Source of the DNA: Bog-473 sp963783245
Lineage (GTDB): Bacteria; Actinomycetota; Acidimicrobiia; Acidimicrobiales; RAAP-2
Assembly (NCBI GenBank): GCA_963783245.1
Contig: CAWAMS010000003.1
Span: forward strand, 124,001 to 188,000
Reading direction: 5' to 3'
Length of the DNA: 64,000 nt
Part shown: in pieces, positions 7,496 to 16,422 of the stretch
Numbering within the stretch: the first letter of the stretch is position 1
Layout: every line of letters begins with the position of its first letter
Notes under the pieces: generated by a model
Database searches by the model: none
Told to the model about the DNA's origin: nothing
Seen by the model: the letters and a program-made list of their open reading frames with translations, nothing else
Position numbers and translations under genes: made by a program

Positions 7496-7972
7496 CTATC
7501 CCGCCCTCTCCTGCGCGAGCCGTTCCGGAAAGCCGCCCCTGCTGATGGGACCCCACCTCTCGACGGCCAATCGGATCAATACCTTCCCTTGGTCGATCAT
7601 GGCTTGGCGGTACTCGTCCCAATCGGGATGCTCGCCACTGATGGAGCGAAAATAGGAGACGAGACTTTCCATCGCCGCAGGAAGGTCGACCACAACTGCT
7701 CTTCCTGCAACCTGGACCCACTCGCCGCCGAACGCATCCGACAGCACACAGAGTGCCGCTTGGTCTTGCAATCGCAAGTTGCGAACCTTGGCCCGTTCTG
7801 GGTAACTCGCGACCAGAATCTCTCCGTTGGGGTCGACGCCCATCGTGACCGGCGACATCTGGGGGCTTCCGTCAATTCGCCGAGTACTGAGAATCGCGTG
7901 ATGCCGAGGACGAATGAACTCCTCCAGGCCGGCACGGTCCACTGGCGTATCTGAAGCAAACGTACGGGTCAT
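7496..7972 (-). CDS. PPOX-class (F420- or FMN-dependent) oxidoreductase
   Basis: A 158-residue split-barrel flavin/deazaflavin-binding protein. Typical features are HHAILSTRRIDGSPQMSPVT (about 24-43), then GEILVASYPERAKVRNL with the RxKxRNL phosphate-binding segment (about 53-69), and a beta strand region EWVQVAGRAVVVDL. Actinobacterial members bind F420 or FMN and reduce quinones, biliverdin or unknown substrates. ATG at 7972 is chosen because it immediately precedes the conserved fold; 16 upstream in-frame codons have no family support. It stands alone, downstream of the dehydrogenase gene on the opposite strand. Confidence 0.88.
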   Translation of the reverse strand: MTRTFASDTPVDRAGLEEFIRPRHHAILSTRRIDGSPQMSPVTMGVDPNGEILVASYPERAKVRNLRLQDQAALCVLSDAFGGEWVQVAGRAVVVDLPAAMESLVSYFRSISGEHPDWDEYRQAMIDQGKVLIRLAVERWGPISRGGFPERLAQERAG

Positions 7973-8206
7973 TGACCGAACGTACCATTGGGCAGTCCCC
8001 GCCCACTGACCAACCGCCACCCGTCTGGGCCAGAGCGCCAGTGGTCAACGTGTCAACGCCACGTACACGAGTGAACGGCACCCAGGCGCGTGCGGCGGTA
8101 CGGGCTGACCTCGTCGGATTGAAAAAATCCTTCTTTGCCTGTCCATTTGCGGTCCTCTGGTTCGTCTTCTGAGTGAAAAAGCCCACTATCCAGAAGGAGA
8201 CCAGCA

Positions 8207-8554
8207 ATGCCCACCTACATCTTCAGTTACCGCCCGGCAAAGGATTTCGACTCCCTGGCCGACCCGAGCACGTTGCCGGCATGGGGAACGTTCCTCAATG
8301 AAGTCATCGCACCCCATGTCGTCGACCCCGGGCAGCCGGTGTTCGAGCCTCCCGCGTTGATCGGCGAGGTAGGGGCGTCCACCCGGCTGGGCGGGTACTC
8401 GATCGTCACGGCTGACGACCTGGAGGCCGCTGTGTCGATGGCGAAAAGATGCCCGACCGTCGAGCGTGGAGGCGGCGTCGAGGTCGGCCTCCTTGCTGAG
8501 CTGCCTCAGGAGCACCCTGCGGAGCAGATCCGCTCGCAATTGGCCGGCGCCTGA
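8207..8554 (+). CDS. YCII-related (DGPF-type) protein
   Basis: A 115-residue protein with the ferredoxin-like YCII fold: MPTYIFSYRPAKDF at the N-terminus and GGYSIVTADDLEAAVSMAKR (about 65-84), which matches the GYxIVEAxDLDEAxxxA pattern of the family. A good ribosome site (AAGGAGA) lies nine bases before the ATG. YCII proteins are poorly defined; some take part in peroxide or chloroaromatic chemistry, and many pair with ECF42 sigma factors. It lies upstream of a second YCII gene and an ECF42 gene. A strong hairpin after it suggests it can end as its own transcript. Confidence 0.85.
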   Translation: MPTYIFSYRPAKDFDSLADPSTLPAWGTFLNEVIAPHVVDPGQPVFEPPALIGEVGASTRLGGYSIVTADDLEAAVSMAKRCPTVERGGGVEVGLLAELPQEHPAEQIRSQLAGA

Positions 8555-8574
8555 CCCCACAGCCATTACGTTGA

Positions 8575-8612
8575 ACCAAGCGGACCGGGCATCTGCGCCC
8601 GGTCCGCTTGGT
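8575..8612 (+). terminator. Strong hairpin terminator after first YCII gene
   Basis: ACCAAGCGGACCGGGC (8575-8590) pairs perfectly with GCCCGGTCCGCTTGGT (8597-8612) across a six-base loop, a 16-bp stem starting 20 bases after the stop. There is no T-tract, which is common for actinobacterial terminators. Confidence 0.85.
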
Positions 8613-8695
8613 CTGTCCCAGAGCCAAGGCACAATCGCCATACGCGTGGAGGAGGCGCCTGGTGAGGCCGACCAGCAAAGAGGAGGCAAGAAGAG

Positions 8696-9037
8696 ATGCG
8701 GTACGTCCTATTTGTGTGCAATGACGAAGCAGAGCAGTTGACCCCAGAAGAGAAAGAGGAGCGCTACGCCGCCTACACAGCATGCCAGGAGGAAATGGAA
8801 TCGCGTGGCGTGTTGGTTTCTCGGGAGCGATTGCGTCCGACCTCGGCGAGCACCACCGTCAGACTCCGCAAGAATGAACTCGTGATTGCCGACGGTCCGT
8901 TTGCCGAGACCAAAGAGCAGATCGCAGGTTACTTTGTCGTTGAGGCGAAGGATCTCGATGAGGCCGTAGAGCTTGCCTCGCTGATCCCGGCTGCGTATCA
9001 CGGCACGATCGAGGTGAGGCCGGCTTGGGAGATGTGA
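8696..9037 (+). CDS. DGPF/YCII-domain protein coupled to ECF42 sigma factor
   Basis: A 113-residue YCII protein with the full DGPF hallmark: VIADGPFAETKEQIAGYFVV (about 62-81) followed by AKDLDEAVELASLIP. AGAGGAGGCAAGAAGAG supplies the ribosome site upstream of ATG 8696. Its stop overlaps the GTG of the sigma factor gene by four bases (GTGA). In the ECF42 group the DGPF protein is the typical target and genomic partner of the sigma factor, which fits this arrangement. The biochemical role of DGPF proteins is unresolved. Confidence 0.92.
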   Translation: MRYVLFVCNDEAEQLTPEEKEERYAAYTACQEEMESRGVLVSRERLRPTSASTTVRLRKNELVIADGPFAETKEQIAGYFVVEAKDLDEAVELASLIPAAYHGTIEVRPAWEM

Positions 9038-10260
9038 CCACCGCCAGGTTCGCGGTCACCGAAGCATTCCGGGGAGAGTGGGGCGGAGTCGTCGCGCATC
9101 TCATCCGGGTAACAGGCGATTGGGACCTGGCCGAAGAATGCGCGCAAGACGCGTTCACCAAGGCCCTCGAGACCTGGGCTCGAGAAGGTGTCCCGGCCAA
9201 TCCGGCGGGATGGCTGAAGACGACGGCCAGAAACCGAGCCTACGACCGGCTCCGTCGCGAACGTGTGGGCCAAGCCAAGATCGAACAAGTCGCCAGGAAC
9301 ATCCACACCGCCGAACGGGATGACACCGGCAACAGTGGGTTCACCGACGATCGCCTGCGGCTCCTTTTCACTTGCTGCCATCCTGCGTTGACCGCGGAGG
9401 CGCAAGTGGCGCTGGCCTTGCGCACACTTCTCGGACTGACGACAGTCGAGATCGCTCGCGCATTTCTCGTCCCCGAGGAGACAATGGCCAAGCGGCTCGT
9501 TCGGGCGAAACACAAGATCCGGGACGCGGCCATCCCGTTCGGTCTTCCGCCCGCCCCTCAGCTTCCGGATCGCCTGGTCGGGGTTCTGGCGGCCATCTAT
9601 GGCCTTTTCAATGAAGGTTATGGAGCGAGTGCCGGTGCGGAGCTGATGCGTAGTGCGCTGAGTGAGGAGGCACTACGACTCGGACGCCTCCTTTCTCAAC
9701 TGATGCCCGATGAACCCGAGGCATTGGGACTCGTGAGTCTCATGATGTTGCACAATGCCCGGCGCCTCTCCCGCGTCGATGAAGCTGGTGAGCTGGTCCT
9801 TCTGGAGAACCAGAACCGCAGCCTCTGGGACAAAGAGGCCATCGAGAACGGATGCATCCTCCTCGACAGAGCTATCCGACTGGGCCAAAACGGGCCGTAC
9901 CAGGTGCTCGCGGCCATAGCTGCCTGCCACGCAACCGCGCCGACCGCTGGTGACACGGACTGGGTTGAGATCGCCAGGCTCTACGAACAGTTGTATCGGA
10001 TGAACCCCACCCCGGTCGTTGCGCTCAACCGGGCAGTAGCGGTTGCCATGGCCGATGGGCCGGCCGAAGGTCTCGCCCTCGTCGATGAAATCGAGGCCGG
10101 AGGAGCCCTAATCGACTACTACCTTCTCCCCGCGACGCGGGCGGATCTGCTCCGCCGCCTGGGGCGAAGAGAAGAGGCCGCAGCCTCCTATCGCCGCGCC
10201 CTCGAGATGGCGCCAACAGAACCCGTGCGGCGCTTCATGCAGGGACGCCTTTCCGAGTAG
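9034..10260 (+). CDS. ECF42-type RNA polymerase sigma factor with C-terminal TPR-like domain
   Basis: A 408-residue protein. The sigma-2 region is near residues 8-75 (VTGDWDLAEECAQDAFTKAL, NPAGWLKTTARNRAYDRLR), and the sigma-4 helix-turn-helix is near 125-170 (LLGLTTVEIARAFLVPEETM, AKRLVRAKHKIR). About 240 residues of helical, TPR-like repeats follow (RLYEQLYRMNPTPVVALNRA, AAASYRRALEMAPTEPVRRF). The long C-terminal extension in place of an anti-sigma gene and the adjacent DGPF gene identify the ECF42 group, where the extension controls activity. GTG at 9034 is preferred over an upstream TTG because it forms a GTGA overlap with the DGPF stop, implying translational coupling. Confidence 0.92.
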   Translation: MTTARFAVTEAFRGEWGGVVAHLIRVTGDWDLAEECAQDAFTKALETWAREGVPANPAGWLKTTARNRAYDRLRRERVGQAKIEQVARNIHTAERDDTGNSGFTDDRLRLLFTCCHPALTAEAQVALALRTLLGLTTVEIARAFLVPEETMAKRLVRAKHKIRDAAIPFGLPPAPQLPDRLVGVLAAIYGLFNEGYGASAGAELMRSALSEEALRLGRLLSQLMPDEPEALGLVSLMMLHNARRLSRVDEAGELVLLENQNRSLWDKEAIENGCILLDRAIRLGQNGPYQVLAAIAACHATAPTAGDTDWVEIARLYEQLYRMNPTPVVALNRAVAVAMADGPAEGLALVDEIEAGGALIDYYLLPATRADLLRRLGRREEAAASYRRALEMAPTEPVRRFMQGRLSE

Positions 10261-10324
10261 AAGTGGTCCACTCGCCCGTGGAGCACCTGATGCCTGCGAT
10301 GTCGACCTCAGCCGACTTTGGGTG

Positions 10325-11215
10325 TCAGTCCGCCGGCTCGTCCAGGGCGGACGCCGTCATTTCCTCCAGGCTCCACGTCTTCGGGAACGGGATCGACGTC
10401 ATGGCGAAGTTGCCGCCGTCGCATGCCGGGATGACAAGACCCGACATGTAGGCCGAGTCGTCCGAGGCCAAGAAGGTCGCAACGACGGCGTTGTCCTTCA
10501 GGCTCGGTGGCCGCCCGACCTTGAGCGGTCCCACGAACCGGTCGTCATGCCATGCCTCGCCCGACTCCTGCAGGGCGAACTCCTCGTAGGACATGTTGAG
10601 CACGGGCGCGTCCAGTGGGAGGGCGAAGTTGATCGACATCCCATGGGTCGGAGCGAGACCGTTGACCCGGATGCCGTACCTTCCCCACTCTGTCGCCATG
10701 CTGTGCACTAGGCCGATGGCGCCGGCCTTGCCGGCGGCGTAGGCACCGAAGCCAACGGGATAGGCGTTGATTCCCGCGGCCGAGGTTGTGACGACGATGT
10801 TGCCGCTGCGCTGCTTCTTCATCTGGTGACAGGCGTGCTTTCCGGAGAAGAACACTCCGCGGAAGACGGTGTTGGTGACGTCGTCCCACTGTTCTTCCGT
10901 CGTGTCTTCGATTGCGGGCCCGCCCGGCAGGGAACGCCCGGCATTGGCGAACATGATGTCGAGCCGCCCGAAGTTCTCTACTGCGACCGCGACGGCCTGC
11001 TCGACCTCGGCCTCAATCCGGACATCGGTCTTGAGGCCGACCGCATCGCCGCCGGCCGCTTCGACCTCCTTGGCGACGGCGTGGGCTCGCTCCTCGACCA
11101 CATCGGTGACAACAATTCTGCCCCCCTCGGCGCCCCACTGGAGAGCGCACTCGCGCCCCAGCCCAGCTCCGCCACCCGTAATGATGATGCTCTTGCCAGC
11201 AAAGCGACCCGACAT
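10325..11215 (-). CDS. Short-chain dehydrogenase/reductase
   Basis: A 296-residue classical SDR with an NAD(P)-binding IIITGGGAGLGRECALQWG (about 10-28), the acidic residue after strand 2 (VVTDVVEE), MFANAG (NAG motif, about 90), the catalytic serine region VVTTSAAGINAY (about 143) and the YAAGK active-site Tyr/Lys (about 160). The insertion PLDAPVLNMSYEEFAL before the C-terminus is longer than usual and probably forms the substrate lid. ATG at 11215 has GGGAGGA seven bases upstream. It is followed on the same strand by nothing; a crotonase gene lies upstream in the same direction, with a 123-bp gap. Substrate unknown. Confidence 0.9.
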   Translation of the reverse strand: MSGRFAGKSIIITGGGAGLGRECALQWGAEGGRIVVTDVVEERAHAVAKEVEAAGGDAVGLKTDVRIEAEVEQAVAVAVENFGRLDIMFANAGRSLPGGPAIEDTTEEQWDDVTNTVFRGVFFSGKHACHQMKKQRSGNIVVTTSAAGINAYPVGFGAYAAGKAGAIGLVHSMATEWGRYGIRVNGLAPTHGMSINFALPLDAPVLNMSYEEFALQESGEAWHDDRFVGPLKVGRPPSLKDNAVVATFLASDDSAYMSGLVIPACDGGNFAMTSIPFPKTWSLEEMTASALDEPAD

Positions 11216-11338
11216 GCCCGTTTCCTCCCATTGGCCAGACGAACGAAAGAATTCGCCTCAGGCTATACGTCCGAGCTCGGCCCCGTCTGACGACCCGACC
11301 AGGTTTCGCCACGTCCGCATGGAGGGCCTAGTGATCCA

Positions 11339-12076
11339 TCACGTGCCGTCACCGCGCACGTGGGCGGCGAGTGCGCCCTTCGTCTCTGCGTTGTTGGCCC
11401 AATCGAAGTCGCCGGTGATCTCCCGGTACCGAACCATGTCCTGCTTGATCAGCGTTCTGCGCACACGGACGTACTCCCTGACGGGGGTCTGGGGATTTTC
11501 GAGAATCTGGCGTGCGAGCTCCTCGGCGGCGCTGATGTGGCCACCGTCCTCAGCCAGACGGGTCAGCATGCCGCCGCTCCACGCATCCTCGGCGCTGAAC
11601 ATGCGACCAGTCATGGCGACATCGTTCGCGAACGCAGGATGGCCGAGTCTCGGCAGCAGCGATGGCATCGGGAGTCCGATCTTCGTCTCTGTGACCTGGA
11701 ACTTGGCGCTGCGTGCCGCAACCAGGTGATCGCACAGGAGCGCCGTGGCAAGGGCATGACCCAAGCAGTAGCCGTGCACGGCGGCGATGATCGGTTTCGA
11801 AGACACGGCCTTGAGGAACGCATCCTGTTCAGTGGCGCGGCCAGTTGTGGACCCTTCCTCCACCGACTTTTGCAACCGCGCCTGCAGATCGCCACCGCTC
11901 GAGAATGACCGGCCGTTTCCCGACAAGATCGCGACGTTCGCGGCTTCATCGCCGTCGAGTCTCCACAGAGCAGCATTGAGCGCCTCGATGTCCTCGTCTC
12001 GCAACGCATTGTGCTTCTCCCGTCGGTCGAACGCGATATACGCGATCGCATCGCGTACTTCATAAGTGACGCTCAT
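11339..12076 (-). CDS. Enoyl-CoA hydratase/isomerase (crotonase) family protein
   Basis: A 245-residue crotonase. The CoA-binding loop is FSSGGDLQARL (about 57-67), and the oxyanion glycine is in AAVHGYCLGHALATALLCDH (about 97-116). The hydratase Glu positions are not conserved: HALATALLCD lacks Glu144, and KFQVTETKIGLPMP has a Glu displaced from the usual PE pair. An isomerase or another crotonase activity is therefore more likely than classical hydration. ATG 12076 follows GGAGGAG. It is divergently placed from the DUF427-thioesterase gene and probably co-transcribed with the downstream SDR. Confidence 0.88.
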   Translation of the reverse strand: MSVTYEVRDAIAYIAFDRREKHNALRDEDIEALNAALWRLDGDEAANVAILSGNGRSFSSGGDLQARLQKSVEEGSTTGRATEQDAFLKAVSSKPIIAAVHGYCLGHALATALLCDHLVAARSAKFQVTETKIGLPMPSLLPRLGHPAFANDVAMTGRMFSAEDAWSGGMLTRLAEDGGHISAAEELARQILENPQTPVREYVRVRRTLIKQDMVRYREITGDFDWANNAETKGALAAHVRGDGT

Positions 12077-12220
12077 CCGATGCTCCTCCGTGGGTGCTGA
12101 CGTTACGGGTCCGGCCTACCACGACCGTAGTTGAGCCCTCGAGCGGGGGCCAGGCCGGCGGATGTCCTCTCGCCCTTCGCCGCCAATTACTATTCGAGTG
12201 AGTCGTCGGAGGGGAAGGCA

Positions 12221-13549
12221 TTGTCTGTCGAGATCGAGTCAGCTTGGCCGCACTACCCTGACTACCGGATCGAAGTGACACCGATTCGGGGCAGAGGTAA
12301 GGCCTGCGCAGGTGACCTTCTGGTGGCCGAAAGCGATGCCTGCCTGCTGGTCGACGAGACCGAGCACGTGCGTCGCCTCTACTTTCCTGAACAGGACGTT
12401 CGCTGGGAGCACTTTGAGGCAACTGGTCATCACACGATCTGCCCGTTCAAGGGACAGGCGGATTACTGGAACCTGCGTGGCGCGACCGGGATCGAGAGCG
12501 GTCAGGAGGGGGGCCACACGGCCGGAGGTTCAGGGCGACTCGAGGAGAACGTGGTGTGGACCTACCGCACGCCGTTTCCCGAGGTGGCCGCGATCGAGGG
12601 CTACGTGTGCTTCTATCAAGAGCGGCTCCGGGTCGTGGTGGTCGAGACCTGGCCCGACGGGACCGAAGTGGCCACCCGGTTCCCGGAGTGGGGAACGGCC
12701 GAGGACTTGGTGCACCTGATGGATGTCGAGCCAACCGGCGCCGGACGCTTCGTGGGTCCGGCCTACGGCGACACCGCTCGTGATGTTGTCGAGGGGGGCC
12801 AACTGTTGGGTGAGGCGATCGTGGCGGCCTCCAAGGCCGTACCGGGCCAGAGGGTCACTTCCCTCTCGATGATCTTCTGCAAGTCGGCTTCGTTCAAGGA
12901 GCCGGTCGATATCACCGTCAATGTAGTGCGACTTGGCCGCACCTTCTCCACGGTGGAGGTGCGCATCGAACAGCTCGGATCGTTGCGCAGCACCGGCCTG
13001 GTCCTGATGGATGCAGGCGCAGCCGACGTCATCGGACATGCCAGGAAGATGCCGGACGTGGTCGGACCCGACAAGGCCGTTCCGTACGTGGATTTCGGGG
13101 TGTCGGGGCGAGACCTGCGGGTCATCAACGCCGCGTATGACCACGATCCCAGTCGTATCGGGCCGCCGGAGATCTACGTCTGGGCCCGGTTCCGCGATGC
13201 GCCGGCTGAGCCATATATGCATGCAGCTCTCCTGGCGCAGTCCGCAACGCACTGGACTATTGCTGCAGCCATGCTCCCTCATCTCGGTTTCGGCGAAGCC
13301 GATGCCCACGTGACGCTCTCCACCGGCATCATGCAGGCAACGGTCAACTTCCATGACGACATCGACGTCACGGACTGGCTCCTCTACGCCAACGAGGCCA
13401 TCTGGTCCGGCAAGGGACTCGCCCAGGGACAAGGTCAGGTCTTCACCCAGGACGGCGGTCTGGTGGCGTCCTACAGCATTCAGGCCATGATCAGGGACTT
13501 CCAGAAGGAACCTGCAACCATGGGCAAGGACTTTCACACCGCCATGTGA
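12221..13549 (+). CDS. DUF427 domain fused to TesB-type acyl-CoA thioesterase
   Basis: A 442-residue two-part protein. The first ~150 residues are a DUF427 beta-barrel (CAGDLLVAESDACLLVDET, YFPEQDV, TICPFKGQADYWNLR, PFPEVAAIEGYVCFYQERL). The rest is a double hot-dog acyl-CoA thioesterase II/TesB-like domain (FVGPAYGDTARDVVEGGQLL, then later QSATHWTIAAAMLPH and WLLYANEAIWSGKGLAQGQG). TesB enzymes hydrolyse acyl-CoA to free acid and CoA. The DUF427 role is unknown; the fusion suggests it acts on, or senses, acyl-type ligands. TTG at 12221 is preferred because GGAGGGG lies seven bases upstream; upstream in-frame codons are not family-like. Confidence 0.87.
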   Translation: MSVEIESAWPHYPDYRIEVTPIRGRGKACAGDLLVAESDACLLVDETEHVRRLYFPEQDVRWEHFEATGHHTICPFKGQADYWNLRGATGIESGQEGGHTAGGSGRLEENVVWTYRTPFPEVAAIEGYVCFYQERLRVVVVETWPDGTEVATRFPEWGTAEDLVHLMDVEPTGAGRFVGPAYGDTARDVVEGGQLLGEAIVAASKAVPGQRVTSLSMIFCKSASFKEPVDITVNVVRLGRTFSTVEVRIEQLGSLRSTGLVLMDAGAADVIGHARKMPDVVGPDKAVPYVDFGVSGRDLRVINAAYDHDPSRIGPPEIYVWARFRDAPAEPYMHAALLAQSATHWTIAAAMLPHLGFGEADAHVTLSTGIMQATVNFHDDIDVTDWLLYANEAIWSGKGLAQGQGQVFTQDGGLVASYSIQAMIRDFQKEPATMGKDFHTAM

Positions 13550-13638
13550 CCAGCCGAGACACCGCTCTCCACGTTGGATCCAGCACGTACCCGCCACCAA
13601 CGCCACAACCGACCAGAACAGGAAATGCCCTCTCCATC

Positions 13639-15243
13639 ATGATCGCGACGATACGCCAGGCATTTCGCCGAACGGAATTGCTCGCCCTGGTGATCACGAG
13701 CCTTGTCGGGGTGACGGCGGCTCTTGACGCTGTGTCGTCTTCCGCAGCCGTCACGTCGTCGTCGTGGACCGTGTACCACGGCGATCCCGCCGGCAGCGGC
13801 GACGCATCGGCGGTCGCCGCCGTCGACACGACGGGCCCAGCCTGGACATCACCCGCGCTCGATGGCCAGCTCTTCGGGGAGCCGCTCGACTCTTCGGGAC
13901 GTGTCTACGTGGCGACGGAGAACGACACCCTCTACGCGCTCTCGTCCTCGAGCGGAGCCGTGATCTGGTCGACCCACATCGGCACGCCTGTTCCCTCCGG
14001 TGACTTGCCGTGTGGGGACATCACGCCCACCGTTGGCATCACCGGGACGCCGGTCATCGATGAGGCACGGTCGGAGATTTTCGTCGTCGCCGAGGAATTG
14101 GTGAACGGGAGCCCCGCCCACATGTTGATCGGTGTGAGCACAGCATCGGGCAAGACGGAGATGACACAAGACGTAGACCCGAGTGGCGCGGACCCGGCGG
14201 CACTCTTGCAAAGGACCGGGCTCACTCTCGACGGGGGCAACGTCGTGTTCGGTATGGGAGGCAACTACGGAGACTGCGCGAGCTACCGTGGTCGAGTCGT
14301 CGCGGTCAGCGAATCCGGAGGCACACCGAGTTTCTTCACCGTCGATGCCGCCTCGGGCCAGAGCCAAGGCGCTATCTGGATGGGGGGTGCCGCTCCTGCC
14401 GTTGACGCCAAGGGCGACATATGGGTCAGCGTCGGCAACGGCTCGGTCCGAACATCGAACCAGGGCTATGACGACAGCGACTCCGCTCTTGAATTGTCAT
14501 CCTCGTTGGCGCTCTTGCAGTACTTCGCTCCGACGAACTGGCCCCAGAACAATGCGGACGATCTTGACATGTCCACCGCCCCCGCCTTGCTCTCCGATGG
14601 TCAGGTCGTCGTGGCCGGCAAAACGCGTAGTGCGTACCTCCTCAATGGCTCGGATGTAGGCGGAATCGGTGGTCAGCAGGCAGCTCTGTCGACAGGGTGC
14701 ACCGATGACATCGACGGAGGAACGGCCGTCGTGGGCTCGACGGTCTACCTTCCCTGCCTGGCAGGCATCATCGCCCTTGACGTCGCCCAGTCCCCCGCAG
14801 CACTGCATATCGAGTGGAACTCACATGTCGGTGGTGGCCCACCGATCGTGGCGGGTGGGTTGATCTGGACGATCAGTCAGACAGGCACGCTGTACGGACT
14901 GGACGCAACCACCGGAAACGTGCAGCAACAAGTCGTGATTGGCGCTCCAGCCAATCACTTCCCCACTCCGAGCGTGGGGGACGGCTTTCTGCTTGCGGCC
15001 AACGCGGATCATGTCGTCGCGTTCACGACGACATCGGCGACGGCCGCGACGACGACCACCACCACCACTCCGGCGACAACCAGTACCACGAACCCTGGGA
15101 GCCAGCACTCCGCAGTTGCGGCTCAGCCCAGCGGCGGATCCCTGTCCTCGGGTGCCATTGCGGCCATCATCGTCGGTGTTGTTCTGATTGCGGCATCGGG
15201 TGCATGGCTCATCCGGCGCAGGCGCCTACGCCGCTCGCCCTAG
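13639..15243 (+). CDS. Membrane-anchored PQQ-like beta-propeller protein
   Basis: A 534-residue secreted or surface protein. A signal/anchor segment lies in the first 35 residues (LLALVITSLVGVTAALDAV). Repeats of PQQ-type blades follow, such as VYVATENDTLYALSSSSGAV and GLIWTISQTGTLYGLDATTG. A Thr-rich stalk (about residues 470-490) precedes a single C-terminal membrane span (GAIAAIIVGVVLIAASGAWL) and an Arg-rich tail. It is therefore displayed outside with both ends in the membrane. Propellers of this type often serve as scaffolds rather than quinoproteins; no dehydrogenase motif was seen. Cysteines (LPCGD, YGDCA, STGCT, LPCLAG) may form disulfides. It lies directly before redox-maturation genes. 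Confidence 0.8.
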   Translation: MIATIRQAFRRTELLALVITSLVGVTAALDAVSSSAAVTSSSWTVYHGDPAGSGDASAVAAVDTTGPAWTSPALDGQLFGEPLDSSGRVYVATENDTLYALSSSSGAVIWSTHIGTPVPSGDLPCGDITPTVGITGTPVIDEARSEIFVVAEELVNGSPAHMLIGVSTASGKTEMTQDVDPSGADPAALLQRTGLTLDGGNVVFGMGGNYGDCASYRGRVVAVSESGGTPSFFTVDAASGQSQGAIWMGGAAPAVDAKGDIWVSVGNGSVRTSNQGYDDSDSALELSSSLALLQYFAPTNWPQNNADDLDMSTAPALLSDGQVVVAGKTRSAYLLNGSDVGGIGGQQAALSTGCTDDIDGGTAVVGSTVYLPCLAGIIALDVAQSPAALHIEWNSHVGGGPPIVAGGLIWTISQTGTLYGLDATTGNVQQQVVIGAPANHFPTPSVGDGFLLAANADHVVAFTTTSATAATTTTTTTPATTSTTNPGSQHSAVAAQPSGGSLSSGAIAAIIVGVVLIAASGAWLIRRRRLRRSP

Positions 15244-15266
15244 ACGTCTCCCGCAGGACCTACCCG

Positions 15267-15566
15267 TCAGACCCCTGCATCATCACCACCAGTTGCAGTC
15301 GCCCCCTCGGTCTCCGTGAGATACCAGTCCTCCCGGCCCTCCTTACGCGCCCGGTACTTCGCCGGGTCCTCGTGAATGAGATGCCACCATCCGGCGAGCG
15401 CGATCAATCCAAGGATGGGCCATTCAAACGTGTAGAACCAGCTCAGGAAGTGGCCCCCGAGAGCTCGAGTAGCCTGCCACCACGTGGCTGCGGCGCATGC
15501 CGCCACGAGGAAAGCGAACTCTATGTGGAGGGTGAACGCCCTCCGGGAGAACCATCGCTGGTGCAC
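15267..15566 (-). CDS. Small two-helix membrane protein of the respiratory block
   Basis: A 99-residue protein with two hydrophobic segments (IEFAFLVAACAAATWW, about 16-31, and WPILGLIALAGWWHL, about 49-63), a WYTFEWP-like turn and a charged C-terminus (DPAKYRARKEGREDWYL). It starts at GTG 15566. No named domain was recognised. Its place between PQQ-propeller and SCO-type genes and its aromatic-rich helices suggest a small respiratory-complex subunit or assembly protein. This is inference. Confidence 0.65.
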   Translation of the reverse strand: MHQRWFSRRAFTLHIEFAFLVAACAAATWWQATRALGGHFLSWFYTFEWPILGLIALAGWWHLIHEDPAKYRARKEGREDWYLTETEGATATGGDDAGV

Positions 15567-15783
15567 AAGAGCAGTGTACGTACCGCATTGATTGCCTGCT
15601 CAGGAAACACGTGCGCGTCCGGGGGCTGCTCTCTGTTCGTTCGACACGCAGCTCGATGTGGACGAACCGACAGACCCACTGTGGACCCACGTCGCCTCAG
15701 CCATGATTGCCGTCGTGCGGCGGATCGGCGGTCGTGCGGTGATCGCCGAGAGTCCGCAAGTGCAGCCCACTAGTGTTCATCTC

Positions 15784-16422
15784 GTGAATTCGGGGGCCGA
15801 ACATGTGGGATTGGCGCCCCGTGCTCATGCCAAGAAGCCCAGGTCAAAGCCGACTGATCGGACTTTCCAGGTCATCGCTCTGGTCGCCGGCGCGTGCCTG
15901 ATCGGCTTCATCGTCTTCATTGCGTTGCGCCCCACGGCAAAGGACAGCGGGACACCCGGGATAGCGGCGCTCAAAGCGCCGCCCCCTGCCGTCCTGCATG
16001 CCGGTGCCGTGGCTCCTTCGTTCACCCTGCCCCGACTCGGAGGCGGCGCGCCGGTGTCCCTGGCCGCCTTTCGGGGGGCGCCGGTGATCATCAGTTTCTT
16101 CGCCTCGTGGTGCCCGCACTGCCGCTCCGAGCTCGCAGCCATGGGTTCGGTCGCCAGGCTGGACGGTGCACGCGTCGCCGTCGTGGGCATCGACTCCAAT
16201 GACGGAACGGGGGTCGCTGCCGAAAAACTCCTCTCCGCGGCGGGCGCCGACTACCCCGTCGGAGTCGACACGAGTGCCCACGTCGCATCCCAATACCTCC
16301 TTACTGCGCTGCCCGTGACGTACTTCCTGAACGCAAGCGGCAAGGTGGTGGGCTCAACGCTGGGCACGACGAGTACCGCCACGTTGCAGCGCTGGATCAA
16401 CCGCCTGACTGCCCAGTCGTGA
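15784..16422 (+). CDS. TlpA/ResA-like membrane-anchored thioredoxin
   Basis: A 212-residue protein. An N-terminal cytoplasmic stretch is followed by one membrane span (VIALVAGACLIGFIVFIAL, about 32-50) and an AhpC/TSA-Redoxin-type thioredoxin domain (APSFTLPRLGGGAPVSLAAF), with the active site SWCPHC near residue 112 and the cis-proline region LPVTYFLNASG near 180. Such proteins reduce apocytochrome or CuA cysteines outside the membrane. GTG at 15784 is chosen because earlier in-frame codons lack family features. Its stop overlaps the GTG of the SCO-like gene (GTGA), so the genes are coupled. Confidence 0.88.
   Translation: MNSGAEHVGLAPRAHAKKPRSKPTDRTFQVIALVAGACLIGFIVFIALRPTAKDSGTPGIAALKAPPPAVLHAGAVAPSFTLPRLGGGAPVSLAAFRGAPVIISFFASWCPHCRSELAAMGSVARLDGARVAVVGIDSNDGTGVAAEKLLSAAGADYPVGVDTSAHVASQYLLTALPVTYFLNASGKVVGSTLGTTSTATLQRWINRLTAQS

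Noticed and set aside
8136..8150. GGATTGAAAAAATCC inverted repeat upstream of first YCII gene
   Set aside because: Short arms around an A-run; no regulator or terminator setting, so it was not listed as a site.
15040..15090. ACC/ACG triplet repeat
   Set aside because: It encodes the Thr-rich stalk of the PQQ-propeller protein, an expected protein feature.
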